A model generated the notes under the pieces. It saw only the letters and a list, made by a program, of their open reading frames with translations, was not told the DNA's origin and searched no databases. Below, piece after piece: positions 8,421 to 21,631 of a stretch of 64,000 nt of DNA. Both the position numbers and the translations under genes were made by a program. The stretch's first letter is position 1, and every line of letters begins with the position of its first letter. The stretch is from Streptomyces sp. NRRL F-5122 (GTDB lineage Bacteria; Actinomycetota; Actinomycetes; Streptomycetales; Streptomycetaceae), in the NCBI RefSeq assembly GCF_001507435.1, contig NZ_LMWH01000117.1, positions 81,898 to 145,897 on the forward strand, given 5' to 3'.

Positions 8421-9127
8421 AGTTCACCTCGGTCTTGACTCTTTCCACAGCCTCGAACAGCCGCTGCAGCGCGTGTTGGGGCCTTGCGCAGCTCGTGGCC
8501 GTTCTCCTGCTGGAACTCGTCGGCGGATGGTCCACCAGGCGCCGGTCGGAGCCATCGCCGCACAGGTTGCTGTCGTTCGCCGTGGACCGCACATCGACCA
8601 GGCCATCGCTGACGTCGACCAGACCGACGTCGAAGGTACCGCCGACCAGGCCGAAGACGAGGCTGGTCTCGTGCTGCCTCTTGTCCATACCGAAGGCAAG
8701 GTGCGGCCGCGGTCAGCTCGTTGATCGCGCAGCACGTCGAGGCCCGCTGGGTCCGGCCTCCGTAGGTCGCCGCGCGCTCCCTCCGGCGCGCACAGCTTGT
8801 CGCGGATCCTGACGCACGCGTTGCCGTGCTCGTCGGGGACGATTTCGGAACCGTCAGCCTTGGCCTCGTCGTGGGCTTCGTCGAGGCAGCGGACGGGGAA
8901 ACAATTAGCGGGGTAGATGGCTCCTTTCGGGTTGGGGATCGCCTGCATGCGGGCGATCTGGCCGACAAGGGGTTCGCCAGTGGGGGTGAAGGCGACGACT
9001 GACGGGGTGGTGGTATGGCTGCCCGCGGCGTCGGTGATGACCGCTGCCTCCCCGCCCTGCCAGGCGACGTCACGGAATTGTTCGTGCCGAGGTCGATTCC
9101 GACTGCCTCGGCCGTTGGAGGCCTCAT
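8421..9127 (-). pseudogene. dnaK: dnaK remnant (N-terminal ATPase part, several frameshifts)
   Basis: The reading starts at an ATG at 9127 with an AGGAG upstream ([12 protein letters not shown], the phosphate-1 motif of Hsp70). After a frameshift it continues with [20 protein letters not shown] and NPKGAIYPA. In another frame come INELTAAAPCLRYG and QHETSLVFGLVGGTFDVGL, the latter matching [11 protein letters not shown] of the intact DnaK with the first Gly-Gly damaged. It ends at RLFEAVERVKTEVNSG (matching [15 protein letters not shown]). About 40 residues between the CAPE segment and DAGR-like segment are deleted, and everything after about residue 265 is missing. The 3' end is fused to a thioredoxin remnant. 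Confidence 0.85.
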
Positions 9128-9543
9128 TCGTCGAAACTCCTGGTACTGGGGTGGGCCAGCAGCGCCGCGTGCGGCAACAATGGCCAAACGGTTCACCGGC
9201 CGAGAGCAGGACGCGTCGAGACCGGCTTCCCGGGCTTTTGGGCACTCCAACCGGTCCGGCGTCGCGGCGCCAGGGTTCATGCGGCCTACGCCCGCCCGGG
9301 CCCGAATTCACCGGGCTGTCCAAGTCGGCCAACACAAACAAAGATAGCAAAAATAGGCACACCCGCGGGTTCACACGCCTGTCCAATTATCCCGGGCAAT
9401 GGGACGCCTGGGCCTGGCAGGGTAATTCAGGAAGGCTAATTGGTCCCGACATGCGCATGCGTTCCCGCGCCCCGTCGGCCAGGCTGACTGGGAAGCCCAG
9501 GCGCCGGGAGCCACCCCAGCGCCCGCCACCGGAGGTTGCCGTC
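9128..9543. other. Intergenic stretch between divergent dnaK remnant and DUF1931 gene
   Basis: It holds the upstream region of both. A clearly AT-richer island lies at about 9320-9450 (for example CAAACAAAGATAGCAAAAAT), unlike its surroundings, and probably carries the divergent promoters. No gene is visible. Confidence 0.4.
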
Positions 9544-9993
9544 ATGACCGTGATGTCCATCGCCAGGTTCGAAAGGTTCTTCCGCGCGGCCGCGGGGCTG
9601 GACGTCGACAAGAACGATCTCAAGCGCTATAGCGACTTCGTCGACGCCAAGCTCTACGACCTGCTGACTGTCGCCCAAGCCACGGCCAAGGCCAACGGGC
9701 GCGACATCATCCGGACCTGTGACCTACCGATCACGAAAGGCTTGCAGGAGAGCATCCACCACTTCCAGAAGATCGACCAGGAAGTAGAACTCAAGCCGAT
9801 CCTGGAACAGCTCGCCACCCACCCCGCTCTGGACCGCACGCCCGACGAGGAGACCGAGGCTGCCTATCCGGACATCATCGGCGGACTCAGCCTGGCCCTC
9901 GCCCAGACCTTCAAGATCCTCCACCCCGACCTGAAGAACCCCCAGACCCAGCACTGGGACGAGGCCCGAGCCCTCTTCGACCTGCTGTTGTGA
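9544..9993 (+). CDS. DUF1931 family (histone-fold) protein
   Basis: A 149-residue protein. It begins MTVMSIARFERFFR and has the central helices KRYSDFVDAKLYDLLTVAQ, matching DUF1931, a small family with a histone-like pseudodimer fold known from structural genomics of thermophiles. The two halves each look like a helix-long helix-helix unit (residues about 5-70 and 75-149). A CCGGAGG ribosome binding site lies 8 bases before the ATG at 9544. It is the only plus-strand gene inside the stress island, divergent from the dnaK remnant. The role is unknown; DNA binding or chaperone-like function are guesses from the fold. Confidence 0.8.
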   Translation: MTVMSIARFERFFRAAAGLDVDKNDLKRYSDFVDAKLYDLLTVAQATAKANGRDIIRTCDLPITKGLQESIHHFQKIDQEVELKPILEQLATHPALDRTPDEETEAAYPDIIGGLSLALAQTFKILHPDLKNPQTQHWDEARALFDLLL

Positions 9994-10377
9994 GTGGCAA
10001 CCGGACCCGGTGGCGCAGGCCACCGCCCAACAACGTCACCGCTATGCCTCCTCGGCTGCCGCAACGATCCTGCTGGCCTGCTCCCGGACCTCATTCACGT
10101 GCAGGGTGCTGTGCCGCCAAGAGTTCCACCAACAGCGCCAGGCTGCCCAGGGCACCGCTGTAGCGCCGCGTCCACAGTCGAACTCCTCCGAGTCCCGGTC
10201 GGACAGGGGCTCCGCAGTCTCGACGCGGCGGTTGTCACCTGCTGGTCGCCGAGTGCCTGACCGGCAAGGCGGGCCGCGCGGGCCGGCGTCTTGCGTCGAC
10301 CCTTCTCGTCGCCTTCCGTCTTCTTGCGCACCGTGACGTACCCCCGTTCCTTGCCGGGCGGTTCGGTTGCCGAGCGC
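9994..10377. other. Stretch downstream of the DUF2267 gene, no confident gene
   Basis: On the minus strand an open stretch (10095-10331) begins RKKTEGDEKGRRKTPARAAR and then becomes Arg/Gly/Pro-rich noise. Parts in other frames (LGSLALLVELLAAQHPARE and VNEVREQASRIVAAAEEA) look protein-like, so this may be a decayed small gene at the end of the hsp20-DUF2267 transcript. I cannot name it. Confidence 0.3.
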
Positions 10378-10806
10378 CTACGGCATCACGGATGCCAGCG
10401 ATTTCGGCAAACCGGATTTGAGGTGGTCCCCCTCGCCTTCGCTGACGTGGCGTTCCAGAGCCTCCAGCACGGTGTGCACGACTCGTTCGATACCACCGTC
10501 GACCGCGTAGGGAAAGTCGTCCCGGACACGCTGGAGGAATTCCTCGCCGCTCAGTTTCACTGGAGTCTCGGACGGCCTCCATCCGTCGTAGTAGATGCCG
10601 CGGATCAGGGTCGGAAGCTGCGCCCCGAAGTGCGCAGCCCCGTCGACGGAGAGCCGGTCCCGTAGCAGGTGTAGGACGGCGCGCAGTGCGGCGTAGGACT
10701 GCTTCCGGCGTTCCTTGGGCCATCCGTTGGCCTGCTCGATTTCCCTGAGGAGCCGGTTAGCCCTATCCACCATGGTGTCGAACGAGGAGAAACCCGTTTC
10801 GGTCAT
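10378..10806 (-). CDS. DUF2267 domain-containing protein
   Basis: A 142-residue protein matching the DUF2267 pattern of two similar helical repeats. The first is ANRLLREIEQANGWPKERRKQ followed by ALRAVLHLLRDRLSVDGAAHFGAQLP. The second is SGEEFLQRVRDDFP followed by IERVVHTVLEALERHVSEGE. DUF2267 proteins are small, soluble, of unknown function, and in actinobacteria they recur near stress genes. It lies 72 bases after the hsp20 gene on the same strand and is probably the last gene of the chaperone transcript. The ATG at 10806 is preceded by AAAGGGG. Confidence 0.8.
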   Translation of the reverse strand: MTETGFSSFDTMVDRANRLLREIEQANGWPKERRKQSYAALRAVLHLLRDRLSVDGAAHFGAQLPTLIRGIYYDGWRPSETPVKLSGEEFLQRVRDDFPYAVDGGIERVVHTVLEALERHVSEGEGDHLKSGLPKSLASVMP

Positions 10807-10878
10807 CTCATGGCCCCTTTCGCTCCCGGAGCGCCCGGCGGTGCCGGACCGTTGTCCCGCACCGCCGAGCTCCTCGGC

Positions 10879-11379
10879 TCAACGACCGCCGCTCTCGCCG
10901 CGCTCGCCGCTCTCGGTGATCTGGACGTGACGGGGCTTGGCGACCTCCGCCTTGGGGACGGTGACCGTAAGCACACCGCCCGACATCTCCGCCTTGACCT
11001 TTTCGGCGTCCACCTCTCCGGGCAGCCGCAGCCGGTACTCGAAGGCACCGGTCCGGCGGGTACCACGTCGCAGGACGCCCTTGCGCTCCTTTTCCTTGAT
11101 CTCTCCGGTGACCACCAGTTCCTGTCCGTTGGCCTCGACGTCGATGTCCTTGCTCTTGACGCCAGGAAGTTCGATCTCGACCTCAAAGGCGTCATCGGTC
11201 TCCGTGACGTCCGCGAGGGGGGTCCACGCGGCCACGGGCGCGGCGCCGCCCACCGTGGATTCGAGCAATCCGCTCATCTGGTTGAGCAGCTCGTCGAATT
11301 CCATCAGCGGATTGCGGGCCCACCCAACGGGCCGCTCCGTCGTTCCGCCACCGCGGTGGCGCCGGACGGGCAAGGTCAT
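10879..11379 (-). CDS. Small heat shock protein, Hsp20/alpha-crystallin family
   Basis: A 166-residue Hsp20. The alpha-crystallin domain occupies about residues 50-155 and is typical: PLADVTETDDAFEVEIELPG, then DIDVEANGQELVVTGEIK, RLRLPGEVDAEKVKAEMSGG and the C-terminal VLTVTVPKAE, which carries the G-V-L anchor. Such proteins hold unfolding proteins for refolding by DnaK/ClpB, all encoded just upstream in the same transcript. Its ATG at 11379 overlaps the stop of the preceding reading frame by four bases (ATGA). The N-terminal 40 residues are divergent. Function is well supported. Confidence 0.93.
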   Translation of the reverse strand: MTLPVRRHRGGGTTERPVGWARNPLMEFDELLNQMSGLLESTVGGAAPVAAWTPLADVTETDDAFEVEIELPGVKSKDIDVEANGQELVVTGEIKEKERKGVLRRGTRRTGAFEYRLRLPGEVDAEKVKAEMSGGVLTVTVPKAEVAKPRHVQITESGERGESGGR

Positions 11380-11774
11380 CGCCCATCACCTCCGTCTTCT
11401 CGTGGGTTCGCGGCCGTACCGCCTTCTTCGCCCGGCACGGCGGACCGGCCGGTCGGAGCATTGACGTCATCGGGCAGGCTTTGCGCACGCGATTCGCGGA
11501 CCGCCTCGCGCAGTGCCTTACGGAAGCGTCCAGCGCCCCATGCCCGTCCTCCCCCCACGGTCCGCTCGAGATCTTCGCGTCTAGTCGGGCCGCGCTCGGC
11601 GGGAGCCTGGGAGCTGATCAGGATCTGACCGGCGTGAACTGCCTGGTGGCGGCCATGACCGGCGGGTGGGCCGATCTGTTCGTCCGTCAGCCGGGGATAC
11701 GCCCCGTAAAAATCCGGAGTCTCGGGGACTGCCGTTCCGTGGGGCTTCCGAGGTGGCCGGCCCATCGTGTTCAT
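11376..11774 (-). pseudogene. N-terminal stub of a second cNMP-TrxR-like gene (132-codon open frame)
   Basis: The N-terminal third (VPETPDFYGAYPRLTDEQI) matches the N-terminus of the intact cNMP/TrxR-like protein at 6168-7934 (VRETPDRYGAFPRLAPEQL). The rest of that protein, including the cNMP cassette and both nucleotide motifs, is absent. The frame continues for about 80 residues without recognisable domain. It keeps ATGA-type overlaps with trx upstream and hsp20 downstream, so it may still serve to couple their translation. I read it as a remnant after internal deletion; a small expressed protein is possible. Confidence 0.7.
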
Positions 11775-12225
11775 CCTCCTGCACTGGTTTGCCGGCCCGC
11801 CACCGCCTGCTCAACCCACGACCGCAGGACGTGCGCGGGTGCCGCGCCGGTCTGCCGGGCGACCGTCTCGCCATGGTCGAGGACGAGCAGGGTCGGCACC
11901 GCCTGCACCTGGAACCGCCGGCCGACCCGGGGGTTCTTGTCGACGTCGACCTTGACGAGCTTGATCCGTCCGGCGAGCTCCCGGGCGACCTGTTCGAGGG
12001 CGGGGCTGACCATACGGCAGGGGCCGCACCAGGTTGCCCAGAGATCGACCACGACGGGCGGGGCGGCGTTGTCGGCGACCTCGGCGAAGTCGTCGTCGCT
12101 CGCGTCGACGATCCAGGGCAGGGCCTGCTTGCAGTGACCGCACTTGGGGCGGCCCTCTGCGGCCACGGGCACCCGGTTGGTGCGCCCGCAGTTCGGACAA
12201 CTGACGGTCGCCGCCTGCATCGTGC

Positions 12226-12229
<4 letters not shown>
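11771..12229 (-). CDS. Thioredoxin with N-terminal zinc ribbon (thioredoxin-2/TrxC type)
   Basis: A 152-residue thioredoxin. Residues 11-33 carry two CxxC pairs (CPNC and CGHC), a zinc ribbon as in TrxC/Trx2. The thioredoxin fold has the active site WCGPC (Cys68 and Cys71), the cis-proline region [12 protein letters not shown] and a C-terminal helix [10 protein letters not shown]. Its start overlaps the clpB stop (ATGA at 12226-12229), and its own stop overlaps the next frame. It probably reduces disulfides in proteins handled by the co-encoded chaperones. TrxC-type proteins often respond to oxidative stress through the zinc site. Confidence 0.92.
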
Positions 12230-16219
<3,990 letters not shown>

Positions 16220-16804
16220 TCACTCCCGCTTCGCGACAGTCACGGCGGCCGGCCTCAGCTGCCGTTCGACCTCGCCGTAGCCGGGGCGCAGCACCTCGAC
16301 GACCGTGCCCGGTGGGGCGTCGGGGTCCTGGACCACGCCGACGACCTCGTGTCGGGAGGGGTCGAACGGGACGCCGGTCTCGGCGTGACGCTCGTAGCCG
16401 AGGCGTTCGAGGATGGACACGGCCTGGTCGCGCACAGCGCGGACCCCCTCGACGATCGCCCCGGGGTCGGAGCCCGCGTGGTTTAGGGCCAGTTCGAGGT
16501 TGTCTACGACGGGAAGGAAGGCCGCAGCCGTGCGGGCGCGTTCGACCGCGCGCTCCCGGTCCAGTTCCCTGGCGTGACGCTTGCGAAGATTGTCGAGGTC
16601 GGCGAGGGCACGACGCCAGCGGTCCTCGACCTCTTTCAGCGCGGCCGCGTACTCGTCTTCGGCCCCGGCCGGACCGGTGGCCGCGTCGGGCCCCGGTTCG
16701 GCCTCCGTGGCCGGCGACGCGGGCTCAGGCAGGTCGCCCTGCGACGGTTGTGCGGCGCCTTCGGGCGGCAGGTCGGACGCTCGGTCCTGGGGGGGGATCG
16801 GCAT
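16220..16804 (-). CDS. grpE: Nucleotide exchange factor GrpE
   Basis: A 194-residue GrpE. An acidic, low-complexity N-terminus (1-50) leads into a long coiled-coil helix (RWRRALADLDNLRKRHAREL). The core follows (FLPVVDNLELALNHAGSD, then GVRAVRDQAVSILERLGYE) and the C-terminal beta domain (FDPSRHEVVGVVQDPD, then VVEVLRPGYGEVERQLRPA). It releases ADP from DnaK. It starts 10 bases after the dnaK stop and is co-transcribed. Confidence 0.94.
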   Translation of the reverse strand: MPIPPQDRASDLPPEGAAQPSQGDLPEPASPATEAEPGPDAATGPAGAEDEYAAALKEVEDRWRRALADLDNLRKRHARELDRERAVERARTAAAFLPVVDNLELALNHAGSDPGAIVEGVRAVRDQAVSILERLGYERHAETGVPFDPSRHEVVGVVQDPDAPPGTVVEVLRPGYGEVERQLRPAAVTVAKRE

Positions 16805-16814
16805 GGCGGGTACC

Positions 16815-18719
16815 TCAGCCCTTGTCGAACTCGGCGTCGATCACGTCTTCGTCGGCGCCGGCACCGCCCTGCCCGGAGCCGTCCGGCCCGGTGGTGTCCG
16901 ACGGACCACTCGCCGCCGCGGCTCCGGCCTGGTGGGCGGCGAGCCCGGCGTAGATCTGCTGGAGTTCGGAAATCAGCGGCCTGACCTTGTCCACTCCAGC
17001 CTCGTTCTTGACCGCGTCGCGGGCCTCTGCCACCAGCATCTCGGCTCGCGCCTTTTCGTGCGCGGGCGCTGCGTCGCCCAGTTCGGTGAGACGCTTCTCG
17101 ACCTGGTAGGCGATCGCGTCGAGTTCGTTACGGGCGTCGACGGCCTCGCGGAGTACCTGGTCCTGGCCCCGGTTGCTTTCGGCCTCCTGGACCATGCGTT
17201 CGACCTCACTGCGGTCGAGGTTGGAGCTCTCGCTGATGGTGATGCCCTGTTCCTTGCCAGTGTCCCGGTCGCGGGCCTTGACGTTGAGGATGCCATTGGC
17301 GTCGACGTCGAAGGTGACCTCGATCTGCGGTTCGCCCCGCGGCGCCGGCCGGATGTCGGTGAGCTGGAACCGGCCCAGCACCCGGTTGTCGGCGGCCCGT
17401 TCGCGCTCGCCCTGGAGGACCACCACATCGACGGCCGGCTGGTTGTCCTCAGCGGTGGAGAAGGTCTCCGTACGGCGCACCGGGATGGTGGTGTTCCGCT
17501 CGATGATCTTCGTCATCACTCCGCCGCGCGTCTCCACGCCCAGCGACAAGGGTGTGACGTCGAGCAGCAGGACGTCCTTGACCTCGCCCTTGAGCACTCC
17601 AGCCTGGATCGCGGCGCCCAGCGCCACGACCTCATCGGGGTTGACACTCATGTTGGGTTCCTTGCCACCCGTCAGCCGGCGGACCAGGGCCTGGACCGCC
17701 GGGATACGTGTGGAACCGCCCACGAGGATGACCTCGTCGATGTCGCTCTCGCCGACCTTGGCGTCAGCCATGGCCTGCTGGACCGGTCCCAGACACCGCT
17801 CCACCAGGTCGCCGCTGATCTGCTCGAACGTGGACCGCATGATCGAGGCGGTGAGGTGCTTGGGGCCCGACGCGTCGGCGGTGATGAACGGCAGGCTGAC
17901 CTGCGTCTGCGTCACCGAACTGAGCTCGGTCTTGGCCTTCTCCGCCGCCTCGAACAGTCGCTGCAGCGCCTGCGGGTCCTTGCGCAGGTCGATGCCGTTC
18001 TCCTTCTGGAAGTCGTCCGCGAGGTAATCCACCAGACGCCGGTCGAAGTCGTCGCCGCCCAGGTGACTGTCGCCGGCGGTGGAGCGCACCTCCACCACGC
18101 CGTCGCCGACGTCGAGGATGCTCACGTCGAAGGTGCCGCCGCCCAGGTCGAAGACGAGGACGGTCTCATGCTGCTTCTTGTCCATGCCGTACGCGAGGGC
18201 AGCCGCCGTCGGCTCGTTGATGATCCGCAACACCTCCAGGCCCGCGATCCGTCCGGCGTCCTTGGTGGCGGTCCGCTGAGCGTCGTTGAAGTACGCGGGC
18301 ACCGTGATGACCGCCTCCGTGACCCGTTCCCCCAGCTGCTTGGAGGCGTCGTCAGCGAGTTTGCGCAGCACCTGTGCGCTGATCTCCTCAGGCGCGTACA
18401 GCTTGTCCCGCACCTTGAAGCGGGCCGCCCCGCCGTCGCCCTCGACGACGTCGTACGCCACCGCCTTGGCCTCGTCGGAGATCTCGTCGAAGTGCCGGCC
18501 GATGAACCGCTTGGCCGAGTAGATGGTGCCCTTCGGGTTGAGGATCGCCTGGCGCCGGGCCAGCTGGCCCACCAGTCGCTCGCCGGTGTCGGTGAAGGCC
18601 ACCACGGACGGTGTCGTGCGGTTGCCCTCGCTGTTGGGCACGACTGATGGCTCGCCGCCCTCCCACACAGCTATCACCGAGTTGGTGGTGCCCAGGTCGA
18701 TGCCCACTGCCTTCGCCAT
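16815..18719 (-). CDS. dnaK: Chaperone protein DnaK (Hsp70)
   Basis: A 634-residue Hsp70. The ATPase domain shows phosphate-1 IDLGTTNS, phosphate-2 [11 protein letters not shown] and the adenosine motif [10 protein letters not shown]. The substrate domain starts after the linker [13 protein letters not shown]. The tail [11 protein letters not shown] resembles the DnaK EEVD-like end of actinobacteria. The open frame extends to 18824, but the ATG at 18719 follows AGGAGGAGAT, and [10 protein letters not shown] is the standard start. It is the first gene of the operon. The 134 bases upstream (to 18853) must hold the promoter; an imperfect inverted repeat around CCGAATCACGTTCGTTCAGG is only a weak match to a HAIR site. 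Confidence 0.96.
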   Translation of the reverse strand: MAKAVGIDLGTTNSVIAVWEGGEPSVVPNSEGNRTTPSVVAFTDTGERLVGQLARRQAILNPKGTIYSAKRFIGRHFDEISDEAKAVAYDVVEGDGGAARFKVRDKLYAPEEISAQVLRKLADDASKQLGERVTEAVITVPAYFNDAQRTATKDAGRIAGLEVLRIINEPTAAALAYGMDKKQHETVLVFDLGGGTFDVSILDVGDGVVEVRSTAGDSHLGGDDFDRRLVDYLADDFQKENGIDLRKDPQALQRLFEAAEKAKTELSSVTQTQVSLPFITADASGPKHLTASIMRSTFEQISGDLVERCLGPVQQAMADAKVGESDIDEVILVGGSTRIPAVQALVRRLTGGKEPNMSVNPDEVVALGAAIQAGVLKGEVKDVLLLDVTPLSLGVETRGGVMTKIIERNTTIPVRRTETFSTAEDNQPAVDVVVLQGERERAADNRVLGRFQLTDIRPAPRGEPQIEVTFDVDANGILNVKARDRDTGKEQGITISESSNLDRSEVERMVQEAESNRGQDQVLREAVDARNELDAIAYQVEKRLTELGDAAPAHEKARAEMLVAEARDAVKNEAGVDKVRPLISELQQIYAGLAAHQAGAAAASGPSDTTGPDGSGQGGAGADEDVIDAEFDKG

Positions 18720-18853
18720 GAAGATCTCCTCCTGGTGCGGCGGCCTGCGCCGACTCTCCGAATCACGTTCGTTCAGGTATGGATGGGACCTCCGCCCGTG
18801 GTCTGCAGCGCGCCGATCAGCCACACAGCCACGTCAGCGACCACGACGACCTC

Positions 18854-19233
18854 CTACCGGCTCGGCTGCATCGAGCGGAGCGAGGAGAAAGCCTGGCGAC
18901 GGCCCTGCAGCGGCATACCAAGCAGCGCGCCGACGACAGCTCCGAAGATCAACCCGCACAGAGCGAGGAGCCGGAGACGACGGGGTCGAGCCAGTTCACA
19001 AGGCCGAACAGCCAGCCGATCAGGACACCCGGGAGCGCACCGCTCGCCGCCCCGTGAAGGGCGGCCCTGCCGTAGTCCACCCGGCCGATCACCTGCTCGA
19101 CCAGGCGCACGTCCTCGCCGATGATCGCCACCCCCTCCACGGGAAACCCATGGTCAGAGAGGTGGTCAACGGCGCGTTCGGCTTCCCAGTACGTCTTGTA
19201 CGAGGCAACCGGCCTGCCATTCTGCTCGGTCAT
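18854..19233 (-). pseudogene. General stress protein (Gsp17M-like) membrane protein, frameshifted
   Basis: The reading starts at the ATG of MTEQNGRPVASYKTYWEAER (19233) and follows the general stress protein 17M pattern: a soluble N-terminus with DHLSDHGFPVEGVAIIGED, then a hydrophobic part. In the starting frame it ends early at VSGSSLCAG (stop near 18949). Shifting frame around 18975-18985 restores LLALCGLIFGAVVGALLG and the conserved-looking end RQAFSSLRSMQPSR with a stop at 18854. One indel therefore separates it from a normal protein of about 125 residues. It could be a real mutation or a sequence error. It lies directly upstream of the dnaK operon, on the same strand. Confidence 0.75.
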
Positions 19234-19455
19234 CGCCCAGCCCTTCCTGCCGATGCGCACGGAGGGGTTCGAACACTTCTCAGGGTGGCGAGCCGAGTGG
19301 TTCCACGCCTGCGCCTGGCGAGTCAGAAATGCGCGGGTCCGGTCGCCCCACGAGTACTAGAGGAAGAATCCCAACATCTCGGATGAGCCTGCCGGAGAGC
19401 GGGTACCCGGAACACCGCTCGCCTCCCAGACGGCTCGGGAGAACGGAGTGATCCC

Positions 19456-21234
19456 ATGTCCGGCAGTCGGGTATACAGCCTGTACCACCGCTCCGACCGG
19501 GAGGGGGGCCTCCCGTGGGGCAGCGCCAGGCGGTCCCACATGGCCGTGCGGAGAGGGCCCGGTCCGCCCGTGTCAACCCCAGCCGACCATGCCCTCCACG
19601 AACTGATGGTGCTCTCCAGCGCCCTGTTCGACACCCTGGACGAAGGCGAGATTTTGCGCCTGGCCATGGACCACGTAGGCGCCGCAGGGCCATACAGCGC
19701 CCAGGCCGGATACCTCAGGGTGGACGGCGACCTGGTCCCCAGCCCGAGGAACGGGCGGATCCATGCCTTGGCCGTGGACCGGAGGGTGCGGGAGCTGGCC
19801 GGGCAGGACGGCCCTGTGACCGTATCCGGCAGTCCCTGGGGCCGGGCCCTGGGGTTGCGCGGACTTGAGGGACTCCACGGTTACCTCGTGGTTACGTCCT
19901 GCTCCCAGCCCACCGAGGCTGAGCGCTCCCTGCTCGCCACGCTCGTCCGGCACACCGCTGCTGCTCTGTCAGTCGCCTTCGCACACCGCCGCCGACACGA
20001 GGACGCTCTGGCGCTGCACCGGCTCAGGGGGGAACGCACAGCCTTCCAGCGGCAGCTGATCTCCGTCGTGGCTGAGCTGGGGTACCAGCGGGCCGTTCAC
20101 GCACTCATGGCCGACGTCGCTGCCTCGGGCGGCGGTGAGGAAGCCATCACCCACGCACTGCATGGGCTCACTGGACTCCCCGCGGTGGTCGAGGACCGCT
20201 TCGGTCGGCTGAGGTCCTGGACCGGCCCCAACCGCCCCGACCCTTATCCGGAGCCGGACCCCGTGCGCCAGGACGAAATGCTGCACGCCGTCGCTCGGGA
20301 GGTCGGGCCGGTGCGGATGAAGGATCGGCTGATCACCCTGATCCGCCCGCACGGCAAGATCCTGGGCGTGCTCGCCCTGGTCGATCCCCGGACCGAGGCC
20401 GATGAGCACACGGTGCTCGCGATGGAACACGCCGCCACGGCGCTCGCCCCGGAGCTAGCGCATCTGCGTAACCTGGCCGAAGTGGAGCTGAGGCTGCACC
20501 GCGAGTTGGTCGACGACCTCCTCGCAGGGACGGACGAGGCGAGTGCCTACGCCCGGTCCGAGGCAGTCGGACACGACCTGCACCGCATCCACTACGTCGT
20601 CGTGGTGCAGTGGTCGAACCGGACTGCGGACGATTCCTTCGCGCAGACCGTGGGCCGGGCGGCCTCCAACGTGGGCATGCGCTCGCTGCTGACCCGACGT
20701 TCCGACCACGTGGTCCTGGTCGCCGACGACAGGCCGCACGCCCACGCACTGTACGAGGCGCTCGCCCGGGAGACCGGGACACCGTCCGGGGCGATCGGAG
20801 TGAGCGCCCCTTGCGACTGCCTGGACGACATCCCTCACCGCTACCAGGAGGCGCAGCGCGCCCTGGAAGTGCGCCGTTACTCCTGCGAGTGCTACGGCAC
20901 GACGTTCTTCGACGAACTCGGCCTCTACCGCATCCTGGGACCTGGCAACGATTACCAGGAACTACAGACGTTCGTCCACGAGTGGCTCGGGCAGCTCATC
21001 GACTACGACTCCCGGCACCACACGGCCATGGTGGAGACCCTGTCCCGGTACTTCGACTGCGGCGGCAACTACGACGAGACCGCCGAATCCCTCGCGATCC
21101 ACCGCAGCACGCTGCGCTATCGGCTCCAGCGCATCCGCGACATCAGCGGCAAAGACCTCGCTAACGTGGAGCATCGGCTCAACCTCCAGGTGGCGACCCG
21201 GGTGTGGAAGATCGTGCTGGGCGGACCCGGCTGA
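19456..21234 (+). CDS. PucR/CdaR-family transcriptional regulator with GAF-like sensor
   Basis: A 592-residue regulator. Residues about 45-180 look like a GAF-type sensor domain (LSSALFDTLDEGEILRLAMDH through LLATLVRHTAAALSVAF). A second sensory region spans about 210-330. The C-terminal part is the CdaR GGDEF-like and PucR helix-turn-helix: SRYFDCGGNYDETAESLAIH, then RSTLRYRLQRIRDISG, around residues 530-570. These regulators respond to small molecules and typically control nearby catabolic or stress genes. The ATG at 19456 has a GGAG upstream. It is divergent from the general stress protein and dnaK operon, with a shared 222-base upstream region, so it may regulate the island; that is inference. 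Confidence 0.88.
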   Translation: MSGSRVYSLYHRSDREGGLPWGSARRSHMAVRRGPGPPVSTPADHALHELMVLSSALFDTLDEGEILRLAMDHVGAAGPYSAQAGYLRVDGDLVPSPRNGRIHALAVDRRVRELAGQDGPVTVSGSPWGRALGLRGLEGLHGYLVVTSCSQPTEAERSLLATLVRHTAAALSVAFAHRRRHEDALALHRLRGERTAFQRQLISVVAELGYQRAVHALMADVAASGGGEEAITHALHGLTGLPAVVEDRFGRLRSWTGPNRPDPYPEPDPVRQDEMLHAVAREVGPVRMKDRLITLIRPHGKILGVLALVDPRTEADEHTVLAMEHAATALAPELAHLRNLAEVELRLHRELVDDLLAGTDEASAYARSEAVGHDLHRIHYVVVVQWSNRTADDSFAQTVGRAASNVGMRSLLTRRSDHVVLVADDRPHAHALYEALARETGTPSGAIGVSAPCDCLDDIPHRYQEAQRALEVRRYSCECYGTTFFDELGLYRILGPGNDYQELQTFVHEWLGQLIDYDSRHHTAMVETLSRYFDCGGNYDETAESLAIHRSTLRYRLQRIRDISGKDLANVEHRLNLQVATRVWKIVLGGPG

Positions 21235-21631
21235 TGCCTCGCGGGAACTGTTGTGCGAGCGGTCTAGTGGCCATGGGTCGGGCTGCCGTGCTACAGCGAG
21301 TAGCGGCTCTCGATGTTGCCGATCGAGGCCAGGGAGCGGACCTCGGTACGCTCACCTACGCGCCTCTCTGCCCTCGTGCACCACTGCCGGGCGGTCGTTT
21401 ACTCACCACTCGGCTGTTCCTCCTCTGCGGCGGGCTTCTTTCTGGATTTGGTACCCCCCCAGGCGCCCGCATGGCCGCGCTCGATGCTCTGCACCGTGCC
21501 GGAGAAAAAGCACCAGAAGGAGCGGGATCGGCGCCGGCCAGGACTACGACCAATTCGAGCGAACGGAAAGCCGAAAAGCGGCCCCCTGTGCCGAGGCAAC
21601 CGGAAGGCCGCTCAGTCGCAACCGATCCCCG
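21235..21631. other. Convergent intergenic stretch
   Basis: It lies between the PucR-like gene (plus) and the GH2 gene (minus). It contains a weak 7-bp inverted repeat (21578-21584 with 21606-21612) that may contribute to termination. A short minus-strand reading TEVRSLASIGNIESRYSL followed by a stop (near 21300-21350) may be the decayed end of another gene. No intact gene is seen. Confidence 0.35.

Noticed and set aside
10095..10331. A gas-vesicle GvpO-like gene after DUF2267
   Set aside because: Only a short basic stretch with ARAARLAGQAL resembles GvpO N-termini; the conserved core is not found in any frame.
18720..18853. HAIR (HspR-binding) site upstream of dnaK
   Set aside because: The best candidate, around CCGAATCACGTTCGTTCAGG, matches the CTTGAG-N-CTCAAG pattern in only about half of the arm positions.
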